Shown here in pieces: positions 55,530-64,000 of a stretch of DNA of 64,000 nt. The translations under genes were made by a program, and so were the position numbers. Each line of letters begins with the position of its first letter. Positions within the stretch are counted from its first letter, which is position 1. Origin of the DNA: an uncultured Bacteroidales bacterium (GTDB taxonomy: Bacteria; Bacteroidota; Bacteroidia; Bacteroidales; Bacteroidaceae); contig CADBWR010000014.1 in the NCBI GenBank assembly GCA_902798425.1, positions 1-64,000 of the forward strand, in the 5' to 3' direction. Under the pieces are notes generated by a model, which had not been told where the DNA came from, did not search any database, and saw only the letters and a program-made list of their open reading frames with translations.

Positions 55530-56791
55530 AGAAAATCACCGTATTACTATTGGCATTAATCCTTGTCACCACGGCACAGGCCAGAAAACAAAAGAGTCCT
55601 AAACAGACAGACCGTCAATACTGGTGTGAGTTGGCCTACAAGATGGCTCAACCCGTACTGGAGAACATGGCAAAGGGCGAGTTACAAAAGAACATGAAAA
55701 CAGAGTTCTCGCCATCCTTTGACAACCGCGACCGTAGCGTGGTCTATATGGAGACATTCGGACGTCTGATGGCAGGCATCGCTCCTTGGCTGACCTTACC
55801 TGACGACGACACAGCAGAAGGCAAGCAGCGCCGCCAGCTGCGCGAATGGGCTTTAGCCAGCTATAGAAACGCCGTAGACCCAGAGAGTCCCGACTATCTT
55901 TGCTGGGGGCGTGCAGGACAGAACCTGGTGGATGCCGCTTATATTGCCGAGTCTTTTCTGCGTGCTTACGACGCGCTCTGGCAGCCTCTTGACCAGCAGA
56001 CCAAGCAACGCTACATCAAGGAATTCCAGAAGCTGCGCAGGATAGACCCGCCCTACACTAACTGGCTGCTGTTCTCTTCTATTATTGAAGGTTTTATCGC
56101 CAAAGCGACCAACCACCATGGCTACGACGAGTACAGGGTCAACAGTGCATGTCGCAAGGTGGAGGAATGGTACGTCGGAGATGGCTGGTATGCCGATGGG
56201 CCCGTTTTTGCCTTCGACTACTATAGCAGCTATGTCTTCCACGCCATGTATCTGGAGACGCTGCAAGCCATGGTAGACGCCAAGGTCAATAGCCGTCTGG
56301 ACTACAAGAAATACCATGACCGCGCTTTGAAGCGTGCACAGAAATTCAGCATCATCCTGGAGCGCTTCATCTCTCCTGAGGGTACTTTCCCCGTGATTGG
56401 ACGTTCTACGCCCTATCGCCTAGCTGCCATGCAACCGCTGGCTTTGATGGCATGGTATCAGAAGCTGCCAGCAGAGCTCAGCAACGGACAGGTTCGCGCA
56501 GCCCTGACAAAGGTGATGCACCGCATGTTCGACCAACAGCAGAACTTCAACGATGCCGGCTATCTCACCATCGGTTTCTGCGGCCATCAGCCTGAAACGG
56601 CAGACTGGTACACCAACAATGGTTCGCTCTACATGACCTCACTATCGTTCATGCCATTAGGTCTTCCTGCTGACCATGCCTTCTGGACGGATGCTCCACA
56701 GCCATGGACACAGGTGAAGGCATGGGGGGGCCAACCCTTCCCTAAAGACCACCGTTGGGGAGACGACATTCAGACACGCGACAAATGGTAA
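55526..56791 (+). CDS. DUF2264 domain protein, exported
   Basis: 421 residues from the ATG at 55526, which overlaps the previous stop (ATGA); a longer frame upstream is rejected. Signal peptide MKKITVLLLALILVTTAQA. The helical-barrel motifs YMETFGRLMAGIAPWLTLPD, CWGRAGQNLVDAAYIAESFL, NWLLFSSIIEGFIAKATNHH, GDGWYADGPVFAFDYYSSYV and PEGTFPVIGRSTPYRLAAMQ match DUF2264. The family occurs next to uronyl hydrolases and is thought to act on glycans; the reaction is not known to me. It is the last gene of the cassette, 6 bp before the methyltransferase. Confidence 0.87.
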   Translation: MKKITVLLLALILVTTAQARKQKSPKQTDRQYWCELAYKMAQPVLENMAKGELQKNMKTEFSPSFDNRDRSVVYMETFGRLMAGIAPWLTLPDDDTAEGKQRRQLREWALASYRNAVDPESPDYLCWGRAGQNLVDAAYIAESFLRAYDALWQPLDQQTKQRYIKEFQKLRRIDPPYTNWLLFSSIIEGFIAKATNHHGYDEYRVNSACRKVEEWYVGDGWYADGPVFAFDYYSSYVFHAMYLETLQAMVDAKVNSRLDYKKYHDRALKRAQKFSIILERFISPEGTFPVIGRSTPYRLAAMQPLALMAWYQKLPAELSNGQVRAALTKVMHRMFDQQQNFNDAGYLTIGFCGHQPETADWYTNNGSLYMTSLSFMPLGLPADHAFWTDAPQPWTQVKAWGGQPFPKDHRWGDDIQTRDKW

Positions 56792-56797
56792 TTCCCC

Positions 56798-57982
56798 ATG
56801 ACAGCCATCAACGATCAAACATGGGAGTTTATCCGTGCTCACGCCGATGATGACGTGCGGAAGGTAGCGCTGCTGGGAAAGAAGAGCCAGGAGGTAGACA
56901 TGACGGTAGCGCTGCAACAGATTGCCGGTAGACAGACGGCGCGCAAGAAACTACCGTCCTGGGCGGCAGTAGACCGTATCATCTATCCTCCACACCTGAA
57001 TATGGAACAATGCTCCAGCGAACAGACAGCGCGTTACAAGGCCTCGCTGCTGTCGGGAGGTCACAGATATGTAGACCTGACGGGTGGCTTAGGCGTTGAC
57101 TTCTACTGGATGTCGCAAGGTTACAAGGAGCGCATCTATGTAGAGCGAAACGAGCAACTCTGCGCCATTTCAACGGAGAATTTCAAGACGTTAGGGTACG
57201 ACTGCCAAGTTTGCTGCTGCGACACAGAATCGTTTGTGACAGAGATGGAAGAAGCTGATGTCGTCTACCTCGACCCAGCCCGTCGCAACGAACACGGAGG
57301 ACGTACATACGACATCAGAGACTGTACGCCGAACATCATTGATTTAATGCCGGTGTTATGCAAAAAAGCCCATTTCATCGTGATAAAGCTGTCTCCTATG
57401 CTCGACTGGCGCAAAGCCGTCGACGACCTGCAACAGGTCAGCCAGGTACATGTCGTCAGCGTCGACAACGAGTGTAAGGAACTGCTGTTAGTCCTCGAAT
57501 CCGGGACAGCTCCTTTACGGCTGGTATGTGTCAACAACGACCACATCTTCGAGGTTCCCTCACCCATCATCTCTCACCCATCATCCATCATACCTCATAC
57601 ATCATCCATCATCCCTCATCCCTCATACCTCTACGAGCCCAATGCCAGCATCATGAAGGCCGGCTGCTTTACAGCATTGGAGCAGTGTTTCCCCGTACGA
57701 CAGGTTTCTGCCAACTCGCACCTCTTCCTTTCCGCTAACGATATCGACCATTTCCCTGGTCGCCGATTCAAGATTCTTGCCATTTCATCGACAAACAAAC
57801 GCGAAATAAAAGAGAGTCTGGCAGATATTCATCAGGCTAATATCACCGTTCGCAACTTTCCCATGTCCGTTGACCAGCTGCGCAAAAAGCTGCATTTGAA
57901 AGATGGCGGCGACACCTACATCTTTGCTACGACAAAGGCCGACGGAGCCCATTGCTTGTACATTTGCCGTAAAATTGGTTAA
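56798..57982 (+). CDS. Class I SAM methyltransferase with THUMP-like domain
   Basis: 394 residues. SAM-binding region YVDLTGGLGVDFYWMSQGYK (about 90-109), IYVERNEQLCAISTENFKTL, then VVYLDPARRNEHGGRTYDI and FIVIKLSPMLDW. The C-terminal part (SNKREIKESL-like, ITVRNFPMSVDQLRKKLHLK, GGDTYIFATTKADGAHCLYI) fits the THUMP-like module of Bacteroidetes RNA methyltransferase-like proteins. The RNA target is unknown. An in-frame insertion of CATCATCC-type repeats (57558-57628) encodes a Pro/Ser/Ile-rich loop, PSPIISHPSSIIPHTSS and onward, between the two domains. It is probably co-transcribed with the cassette by proximity only. Confidence 0.85.
   Translation: MTAINDQTWEFIRAHADDDVRKVALLGKKSQEVDMTVALQQIAGRQTARKKLPSWAAVDRIIYPPHLNMEQCSSEQTARYKASLLSGGHRYVDLTGGLGVDFYWMSQGYKERIYVERNEQLCAISTENFKTLGYDCQVCCCDTESFVTEMEEADVVYLDPARRNEHGGRTYDIRDCTPNIIDLMPVLCKKAHFIVIKLSPMLDWRKAVDDLQQVSQVHVVSVDNECKELLLVLESGTAPLRLVCVNNDHIFEVPSPIISHPSSIIPHTSSIIPHPSYLYEPNASIMKAGCFTALEQCFPVRQVSANSHLFLSANDIDHFPGRRFKILAISSTNKREIKESLADIHQANITVRNFPMSVDQLRKKLHLKDGGDTYIFATTKADGAHCLYICRKIG
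57558..57628. repeat. CATCATCC tandem repeat inserted in frame in the methyltransferase gene
   Basis: About 70 bp of CACCCATCATCTCTCACCC, ATCATCCATCATACCTCAT and similar words encode roughly 23 residues of low complexity. The same words make up the intergenic spacer at 49126-49181. Confidence 0.85.
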
Positions 57983-57986
57983 ATAT

Positions 57987-58018
57987 TTTGGCACTCTCAG
58001 GCTTTTTCGTTACCTTTG
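57987..58018 (+). promoter_or_regulatory. sigma-ABfr promoter for the GNAT-parE-S41 unit
   Basis: TTTG at 57987-57990, a 20-bp spacer, TACCTTTG at 58011-58018. The ATG is 25 bp downstream. Confidence 0.8.
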
Positions 58019-58042
58019 CATGATAATAAAACTGTATTGAAG

Positions 58043-59197
58043 ATGTCAACTGTAGAGATTCGGAAAGTCACCAACAAGAAGGAACTTGATGCCTTCATCC
58101 AATTTCATTACGACTTGTACAAAGGGAACGAATACGACGCTCCCAACCTGTACAGCGACGAGCTGCACACCTTTAGTAAGGAGAAAAATGCTGCCTTTGA
58201 GTTTTGCGAAGCAGACTATTTCCTGGCCTACCGCGAAGGCAAGGTTGTCGGTCGTATTGCCGCCATCATCAACCATCGCGCCAATGAACGGTGGGACCGC
58301 AAGAGCGTACGTTTCGGCTGGGTAGACTTCATTGACGACATAGAAGTGTCCCAGGCGTTGTTTAATGCCGTTGAGCAGTGGGGGCGTGAGAAAGGTATGA
58401 CGGAGATGATCGGTCCACTGGGTTTCACGGACATGGACCCGGAAGGTATGCTGATTGAAGGTTTCGACCAGTTGGGCACCATGGCCACCATCTACAACTA
58501 TCCTTACTATCCTCAGCACATGGAGCAGATGGGCGGATGGGTCAAGGACAACGACTATGTGGAATACAAACTCATCGTTCCTAAGGAAGGTATGCCCGAG
58601 AAGTTCCGCAAGGTAGCTGAGATGGTGATGAAACGATATAATTTGCACCCGATGCATCCCAAGCGCAGTCAAGTCTTTGGCAAGGAACAGTATGGCCGCA
58701 AAGTACTGGATGTCGTCAACAAGTCATTTGGCCACCTCTATGGTTACTCACAGATGACGGAACGCCAGATTGACGAGTACTTGAAGATGTACTTCCCCAT
58801 GCTCGACATGAATATGCTCTGTCTCATTGAAGACTGGAATACGCCTAACCACGACATCATCGGCGTGGGTATCTCTATCACCAATATGACGCGCGCCCTG
58901 CAGAAGTGCAAGAACGGACGTCTGTGGCCCTTCGGCTGGTGGCATTGTCTCCGTGCCTTAAAGTTCCATAAGGCTGAGTGTCTCGACCTGATGCTCATCG
59001 GCATCCTGCCGGAATACCAGCAGAAAGGAGCCAATGCCCTCCTCTTCTACGACCTTATTCCTATCTACCAGAAGTACGGTTTCAAATGGGGCGAGACGAA
59101 TGTGGAGATGGAGACCAACGAGAAGGTACAGAGCCAGTGGCAGTATCTGGAGCATATACAACATAAACGTAGAAGATGTTACAAGAAAATCTTATGA
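58043..59197 (+). CDS. GNAT-like acyltransferase protein
   Basis: 384 residues from the ATG at 58043 ([20 protein letters not shown]); an upstream in-frame TTG lies in the promoter. The sequence includes [20 protein letters not shown] and [20 protein letters not shown], which look like the central GNAT strands, then [20 protein letters not shown] and, near the end, [20 protein letters not shown], the acetyl-CoA-loop-like segment of a second GNAT unit. The substrate is unknown. Its stop overlaps the parE ATG (ATGA), so the two are translationally coupled. Confidence 0.8.
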   Translation: MSTVEIRKVTNKKELDAFIQFHYDLYKGNEYDAPNLYSDELHTFSKEKNAAFEFCEADYFLAYREGKVVGRIAAIINHRANERWDRKSVRFGWVDFIDDIEVSQALFNAVEQWGREKGMTEMIGPLGFTDMDPEGMLIEGFDQLGTMATIYNYPYYPQHMEQMGGWVKDNDYVEYKLIVPKEGMPEKFRKVAEMVMKRYNLHPMHPKRSQVFGKEQYGRKVLDVVNKSFGHLYGYSQMTERQIDEYLKMYFPMLDMNMLCLIEDWNTPNHDIIGVGISITNMTRALQKCKNGRLWPFGWWHCLRALKFHKAECLDLMLIGILPEYQQKGANALLFYDLIPIYQKYGFKWGETNVEMETNEKVQSQWQYLEHIQHKRRRCYKKIL

Positions 59198-61155
59198 GCG
59201 ACGAAAACACAATCCAAGAAGAACAAGTTCAGTATACGGACGACAACATCCGACACCTCTCGGATATGGAGCATGTGCGCACCCGTCCTGGTATGTACAT
59301 CGGACGACTGGGTGACGGTTCACTGCCAGAAGACGGTATCTATGTGCTATTGAAAGAGGTCATCGACAACTCCATCGACGAGTTCAAAATGAAGGCTGGC
59401 GACCGCCTGGAGATTACCATTGACGACAACCTACGGGTCTCTGTACGCGACTATGGCCGTGGCATTCCACAGGGCAAGCTCATCGAGGCTGTCAGTGTGC
59501 TGAACACGGGTGGTAAATACGACTCCAAAGCTTTCAAGAAGTCGGTAGGTCTGAATGGTGTCGGTGTGAAGGCCGTCAATGCACTGAGCACCCACTTCGA
59601 GGTAGCCAGCTATCGCGACGGCAAAGTGCGCCGTGCCACCTTTGAGCGCGGCATTCTGCAGAGCGATGCTACCGAGGATACCCAGGACGAGAACGGCACC
59701 TATATCTATTTCGAGCCGGACAACACGCTGTTCAAGGATTACACATTCCACGACGACATTGTGGAGAACATGCTGCGCAACTACACCTATCTGAACATCG
59801 GATTGGCCATCATGTACAACGGTCGTCGCATCCTGTCGCGCCATGGTTTGCAGGACCTGCTGAAAGACCGCATGACCAATGACCCACTCTATCCCATCAT
59901 CCATTTACAAGGTGACGATATCGAGATAGCCTTTACCCATGCTAACCAGTATGGCGAAGAGTACTACAGCTTTGTCAATGGCCAGCACACCACACAGGGC
60001 GGCACCCACCAGAGTGCTTTCAAGGAGCATATCGCCAAGACCATCAAGGAGTTCTTCGGCAAATACGAATATGGAGACATCCGTACGGGTATTGTCGCTG
60101 CCATCGCCATCAATGTGGAAGAGCCCGTCTTCGAAAGTCAGACAAAAATCAAGTTAGGCTCTACACAAATGGCACCCGATGGTGAGACCATCAACAAATA
60201 TGTCGGCGACTTCATCAAGCAACAGGTCGACAACTACTTGCATATTCACCAGGATGTCGCTGAAGTCATCGAAAACAAGGTCAAGGAGAGTGAGCGTGAG
60301 CGCAAGGCGATGGCGGGTGTCACCAAACTGGCGCGCGACCGCGCCAAGAAGGCCAATCTGCACAACCGCAAGTTGCGCGACTGTCGCATCCACTTCTCGG
60401 ATGTCAAGAACGAACACAAGGAAGAGTCGTGCATCTTCATCACCGAGGGCGACTCAGCCAGCGGTTCCATCACCAAGAGCCGTGATGTCAATACGCAGGC
60501 GGTCTTCTCCTTGCGCGGGAAACCCCTCAACTCCTTCGGACTGACCAAGAAGGTCGTTTACGAGAACGAGGAGTTCAACCTTTTACAGGCTGCCCTCGAT
60601 ATTGAGGAAGGTCTCGACACGCTACGTTATAATAAGGTAATAGTAGCGACGGATGCCGATGTCGACGGCATGCACATCCGTCTGCTGATTATCACCTTCT
60701 TCCTGCAGTTCTTCCCCGAACTCATCAAGAAGGGCCACGTATATGTGCTGCAGACACCCCTGTTCCGTGTCCGTAACAAGCGCACCAAGATCAAGAACAA
60801 GCAGGTGTTAGCTGATGAAGATGCCAAGAAGGCTAATAGCCAATCGCCAAAAGCTAAAAGCGATTTCGTCACGCGCTACTGCTACAGTGAGGAAGAGCGC
60901 CAGAAAGCCATCCAGGACCTGGGTCCCGACCCTGAGATTACACGATTCAAAGGTCTCGGTGAGATTAGTCCTGAGGAGTTTGCCGGCTTCATTGGTCCCG
61001 ACATGCGTCTGGAACAGGTGACGCTCCACAAGAACGACCAAGTACAGAAGCTCTTGGAATACTATATGGGCAAGAACACCATGGAACGCCAGAACTTCAT
61101 TATCGACAACCTCGTCATCGAGGAAGACAAACCGGAAGATTACGACTATGAATAA
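59194..61155 (+). CDS. parE: DNA topoisomerase IV subunit B
   Basis: 653 residues from the ATG at 59194. GHKL ATPase motifs: [39 protein letters not shown] and [26 protein letters not shown] motifs: [20 protein letters not shown] and [20 protein letters not shown]. The sequence style ([21 protein letters not shown]) is that of ParE rather than GyrB, and the true gyrB is at 28363-30336. With ParC it separates linked daughter chromosomes. parC is not adjacent. Residues 547-556 ([10 protein letters not shown]) come from an in-frame GCTAA/AGCCAA repeat in a loop after the TOPRIM motifs. Confidence 0.94.
   Translation: MSDENTIQEEQVQYTDDNIRHLSDMEHVRTRPGMYIGRLGDGSLPEDGIYVLLKEVIDNSIDEFKMKAGDRLEITIDDNLRVSVRDYGRGIPQGKLIEAVSVLNTGGKYDSKAFKKSVGLNGVGVKAVNALSTHFEVASYRDGKVRRATFERGILQSDATEDTQDENGTYIYFEPDNTLFKDYTFHDDIVENMLRNYTYLNIGLAIMYNGRRILSRHGLQDLLKDRMTNDPLYPIIHLQGDDIEIAFTHANQYGEEYYSFVNGQHTTQGGTHQSAFKEHIAKTIKEFFGKYEYGDIRTGIVAAIAINVEEPVFESQTKIKLGSTQMAPDGETINKYVGDFIKQQVDNYLHIHQDVAEVIENKVKESERERKAMAGVTKLARDRAKKANLHNRKLRDCRIHFSDVKNEHKEESCIFITEGDSASGSITKSRDVNTQAVFSLRGKPLNSFGLTKKVVYENEEFNLLQAALDIEEGLDTLRYNKVIVATDADVDGMHIRLLIITFFLQFFPELIKKGHVYVLQTPLFRVRNKRTKIKNKQVLADEDAKKANSQSPKAKSDFVTRYCYSEEERQKAIQDLGPDPEITRFKGLGEISPEEFAGFIGPDMRLEQVTLHKNDQVQKLLEYYMGKNTMERQNFIIDNLVIEEDKPEDYDYE
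60828..60860. repeat. GCTAA/AGCCAA repeat, in-frame copy in parE
   Basis: GGCTAATAGCCAATCGCC and AAAAGCTAAAAGC encode [10 protein letters not shown] within ParE. It is the only clear in-frame copy on the plus strand. Confidence 0.78.
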
Positions 61156-62722
61156 ACGAGTATGGTATGCAGTCACCTTATGGCTGCTTGCTCTGAACAC
61201 TTCTGCCCAAATCAGAATAAACTCCAGCAACGAGTCTCAGTTGCGCAAACTGCAGATAGCAGAGATGGCCATCAACAGCTTGTATGTAGACTCTGTCAAC
61301 GAGCAGAAACTGGTCGAAGACGGCATCCGTGGCATGTTGGAGAAGTTGGACCCCCACTCCACCTATTCTACGCCCAAAGAAGTAAAGGACATGAACGAGC
61401 CCCTGCAAGGCAACTTCGAAGGCATCGGTGTGCAGTTTAACATGGTGGAAGACACCTTGCTCGTCATCCAGACCGTCAGCGGCGGTCCTTCCGAGAAGAT
61501 GGGCATTCTGGCAGGTGACCGCATTGTAACCGTCAACGACACCGCCATCGCAGGTGTCAAGATGTCGAAGGAGGAGATTATGAAGCGCCTGCGCGGTCCT
61601 AAAGGCACGAAGGTGCTGTTAGGCATTGTCCGTCCAGGATTCAGCGAACACCTCACCTTCACCATCACGCGCGACAAGATTCCCGTTAACTCCATAGACG
61701 CAACCTATATGATACGCCCCGGTGTGGGCTATATCCGCATAGGCAGTTTCGGCATGACGACCCCTCACGAGTTCCATGAGAGTCTGCAAAAGCTCCTCTC
61801 AGAAGGCATGCAGACCCTCGTCCTCGACCTGCAAGAGAATGGTGGTGGCTACCTACAGGCTGCCGTAGAGGTGGCCAACGAACTGTTGGAAAGTGGCAGT
61901 CTCATCGTCTATACAGAAGGGCGCAGGGTCAAGCGCAGTGAATACAATGCCCATGGTGGCGGACTCTTCACGCAAGGCAAGGTCATCGTGCTGGTAGACA
62001 GCTACACCGCCTCAGCGGCAGAGATTGTCTCGGGCGCCATTCAAGACTACGACCGTGGCATCATTGTGGGGCGTCGCACCTTTGGAAAGGGCTTGGTACA
62101 GCGTCCTATCGACCTGCCCGACGGTTCTATGATACGACTGACCATTGCCCACTACTACACACCTTCGGGCCGTTGCATCCAGAAACCCTACGAGAAAGGC
62201 AAGAAGCTGGACTACGCCATGGATGTCAACAACCGTCTGAAGAGTGGTGAACTGATGTCTGCCGACAGCGTACATTTCAGTGACTCGCTGAAATATTACA
62301 CACTCCGCGAGCACCGTGTGGTATATGGCGGCGGAGGCATTATGCCCGACGAGTTTGTACCCCTGGACACCACCAGATTTACGCGATTCCATCGGGAAAT
62401 AGCCGCCAAGTCCATCCTCTTCAATCAGAACCTGCGCTACGTGGACAACCATCGCAAGCAACTGCATAAGCAGTACCCCACCTTTGCTGATTTCCGCGAG
62501 CATTATGAGATACCACAGAAACTCATAGACAGCATCCTGGCGGAAGCCAAGAAACAGAAAATCGAGCCCAAAGACAATGACGAGTTGCAGCGCACCCTAC
62601 CCACCCTGACCATGCAGCTGAAGGCGCTTGTTGCCCGTGACCTATGGTCTATGAACGAGTACTTCGCCATTATGAACGAACAGAACGACATGGTCAAGCG
62701 TGCTTTGCAGCTTATTCAATAA
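61148..62722 (+). CDS. S41-family C-terminal processing peptidase
   Basis: 524 residues with a signal peptide ([20 protein letters not shown]). A PDZ domain (about 85-175, [38 protein letters not shown]) precedes the S41 catalytic core: [40 protein letters not shown] with nucleophile Ser289, and [11 protein letters not shown] with Lys314. It is a CtpA-like periplasmic protease that trims or degrades proteins from their C-termini. It overlaps the end of parE by 8 bp in another frame, so it is co-transcribed with it. Confidence 0.93.
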   Translation: MNKRVWYAVTLWLLALNTSAQIRINSSNESQLRKLQIAEMAINSLYVDSVNEQKLVEDGIRGMLEKLDPHSTYSTPKEVKDMNEPLQGNFEGIGVQFNMVEDTLLVIQTVSGGPSEKMGILAGDRIVTVNDTAIAGVKMSKEEIMKRLRGPKGTKVLLGIVRPGFSEHLTFTITRDKIPVNSIDATYMIRPGVGYIRIGSFGMTTPHEFHESLQKLLSEGMQTLVLDLQENGGGYLQAAVEVANELLESGSLIVYTEGRRVKRSEYNAHGGGLFTQGKVIVLVDSYTASAAEIVSGAIQDYDRGIIVGRRTFGKGLVQRPIDLPDGSMIRLTIAHYYTPSGRCIQKPYEKGKKLDYAMDVNNRLKSGELMSADSVHFSDSLKYYTLREHRVVYGGGGIMPDEFVPLDTTRFTRFHREIAAKSILFNQNLRYVDNHRKQLHKQYPTFADFREHYEIPQKLIDSILAEAKKQKIEPKDNDELQRTLPTLTMQLKALVARDLWSMNEYFAIMNEQNDMVKRALQLIQ

Positions 62723-62758
62723 CGATATCTAACAACTAATTTATAATTGCGACAAACT

Positions 62759-64000
62759 ATGAAACTTAAAGACATCTTAAACAGCCAGCTAAAGGCTGCC
62801 GAATGGGAAGCAAAAGGCTACCAGCTCCCTCAGTATGATATCAAGGCTATCCGTGAGAAGACTGCCAAAGAGCCCACATGGGTACACTTCGGCGGCGGCA
62901 ACATCTTCCGTGCCTTCCCGGCAGCCATCCTCAACGATGCACTGAACACGGGCAAGTACGACCGTGGCGTCATTGTGGCCGAGACCTTCGACTTCGAGGT
63001 CATCGACAAGGCTTATGCTCCCTACGACAACCTGTCGCTCTGCGTGAACCTCTGCTCTGACGGCTCTATCGAGAAGAAGGTGATAGCCTCCGTCACGGAA
63101 GCGCTGAAGGCCGACCCGCAGTTCCCCGACTGGAACCGACTGGTGGAAATCTTCAAGAATCCTTCCCTCCAGATGATATCGTTTACAATCACCGAGAAGG
63201 GCTATACCTACAACGAGGCCGACCTCGCTCGTGGTTTGAAGCCTCTCTTTGCCATGGGCAAGGTGTGCGCCCTGCTCTATGAGCGCTTCAAGGCAGGCCA
63301 GCTGCCACTCACCGTACAGTCTATGGACAACTGCTCACACAATGGCGACAAGGTGAAGGCTGGTGTCTTTGCCTATGCTGAGCGCTGGGTCAACGACGGT
63401 CTGGTACCTGCAGCCTTCCTCGACTACCTGAAGGACGAGACAAAGATTACCTTCCCCTGGTCGATGATTGACAAGATTACGCCACGCCCTCATGAGAAGG
63501 TCAAGGAACTGCTGGCTGCCGACGGTTTCGAGGACAACAACTACATCGAGACCGAGAAGCACACCTTCACAGCTCCCTTTGTCAATGCCGAAGAGGTGCA
63601 GTATCTGGTCATCGAGGACCACTATACCAATGGGCGTCCGCCACTGGACCTCGGCGGTGCCCTCTATACCACCCGCGAGACGGTCGACAAGGTAGAAACC
63701 ATGAAGGTCACCACCTGTCTGAACCCGCTGCATACTGCCATGTCTATCTATGGCTGCATGCTGGACTATACACTGATTTCTGCCGAGATGAAGGACGAAG
63801 ACCTGCGTGCCTTCATCCAAAAGATTGGTTATATGGAGGCTATGCCAGTGGTTGTCGACCCCGGGGTACTGAATCCCTACGAATTCATTGGTGCCGTGCT
63901 CAATAAGCGCCTGCCCAACCCCTTTATGCCCGACGCCCCACAGCGCATCGCCTGCGACACCTCGCAGAAGCTACCCATCCGCTTTGGTGAAACACTCAAG
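62759..64000 (+). CDS. uxuB: Fructuronate reductase / mannitol dehydrogenase family (partial, runs off the window)
   Basis: 414 codons from the ATG at 62759, open to the window edge. MKLKDILNSQLKAAEWEAKG, the NAD-binding VHFGGGNIFRAFPAAILNDA, ITEKGYTYNE, VQSMDNCSHNGDKVK and FPWSMIDKITPRPHEKV match the long-chain mannitol dehydrogenase family. The catalytic signature K-x5-N-x2-H is seen in KVTTCLNPLHTAM. In Bacteroidetes such genes usually encode fructuronate or tagaturonate reductase, which gives mannonate or altronate in uronate breakdown. A mannitol or altronate oxidoreductase is the alternative. It lies 36 bp after the S41 gene with no visible promoter box. Confidence 0.85.
   Translation, partial: MKLKDILNSQLKAAEWEAKGYQLPQYDIKAIREKTAKEPTWVHFGGGNIFRAFPAAILNDALNTGKYDRGVIVAETFDFEVIDKAYAPYDNLSLCVNLCSDGSIEKKVIASVTEALKADPQFPDWNRLVEIFKNPSLQMISFTITEKGYTYNEADLARGLKPLFAMGKVCALLYERFKAGQLPLTVQSMDNCSHNGDKVKAGVFAYAERWVNDGLVPAAFLDYLKDETKITFPWSMIDKITPRPHEKVKELLAADGFEDNNYIETEKHTFTAPFVNAEEVQYLVIEDHYTNGRPPLDLGGALYTTRETVDKVETMKVTTCLNPLHTAMSIYGCMLDYTLISAEMKDEDLRAFIQKIGYMEAMPVVVDPGVLNPYEFIGAVLNKRLPNPFMPDAPQRIACDTSQKLPIRFGETLK

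Overview
The window reads as chromosomal DNA of a Prevotella/Segatella-like member of the Bacteroidales. Three things support this. Nearly every transcription unit starts behind a Bacteroidetes sigma-ABfr promoter (TTTG, 19-20 bp, TAnnTTTG). Many genes belong to families that I know mainly from this phylum (DUF3467, DUF4292, DUF4294, DUF4861, LruC/DUF4842, a helix-hairpin-helix outer-membrane protein). The neighbourhoods also fit, for example folP next to cdaA. I see no intact transposase, phage or CRISPR array. About 57 protein genes and two tRNAs are supported; rpsL at the left edge and a fructuronate-reductase-like gene at the right edge run off the window.

Layout. 1-9.3 kb: start of rpsL, a DUF3467 gene, a DUF3737 protein with a PatB-type C-S lyase, xerD diverging from aroQ, an O-methyltransferase, an Lrp/AsnC regulator, a C26 peptidase-M19 dipeptidase fusion, an M28-type lipoprotein and DUF4294. 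9.3-24.8 kb: a decayed DUF4988 gene, CYTH protein, prfB, an acyl-CoA ligase, argE, an operon dut-TPR-DUF4292-EnvC-like that diverges from dgt plus an HHH outer-membrane protein, then a GT4 glycosyltransferase with manC. 24.9-36.9 kb: tRNA-Leu, a TonB-receptor-like barrel, gyrB, rpsT, tRNA-Glu, recO, and two pairs of secreted or lipoprotein genes. 37-51.4 kb: murF, a 750-bp gene-free region full of inverted repeats, folP-cdaA, pta-ackA, kdgK, lpxH-like, a DUF59 gene diverging from a Fur regulator plus a Na+/alanine symporter, DUF3332, and dapB-lepB-degenerate lepB-wbqC. 51.4-64 kb: a four-gene polysaccharide cassette (GH105, heparinase II/III, DUF4861, DUF2264) whose start and stop codons overlap, a THUMP-like methyltransferase, a GNAT protein, parE, an S41 peptidase and uxuB.

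How the genes fit together. Core functions are cell wall and envelope (murF, dapB, EnvC-like, lpxH, lepB), dNTP balance (dut, dgt), folate and c-di-AMP (folP, cdaA), acetate formation (pta, ackA) and topology (gyrB, parE, xerD). Uronic-acid use is represented by GH105, the heparinase-family lyase, kdgK and uxuB.

The most unusual content is non-coding or imposed on coding sequence. (1) The murF-folP gap holds 11-bp tandem units that form inverted 50-bp arms around a smaller hairpin and a CTCTAGAG palindrome. (2) The same palindrome, flanked by AGCT motifs at 21-22 bp, forms a phased ladder just upstream of argE. (3) A short GCTAA/AGCCAA-type repeat occurs between genes and also in frame inside four unrelated proteins, where it encodes variants of AKSQ-L-AKSQ. 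(4) Spacers between co-directional genes are often filled with degenerate 7-11 bp tandem repeats. (5) The second signal peptidase I copy has lost both catalytic residues.
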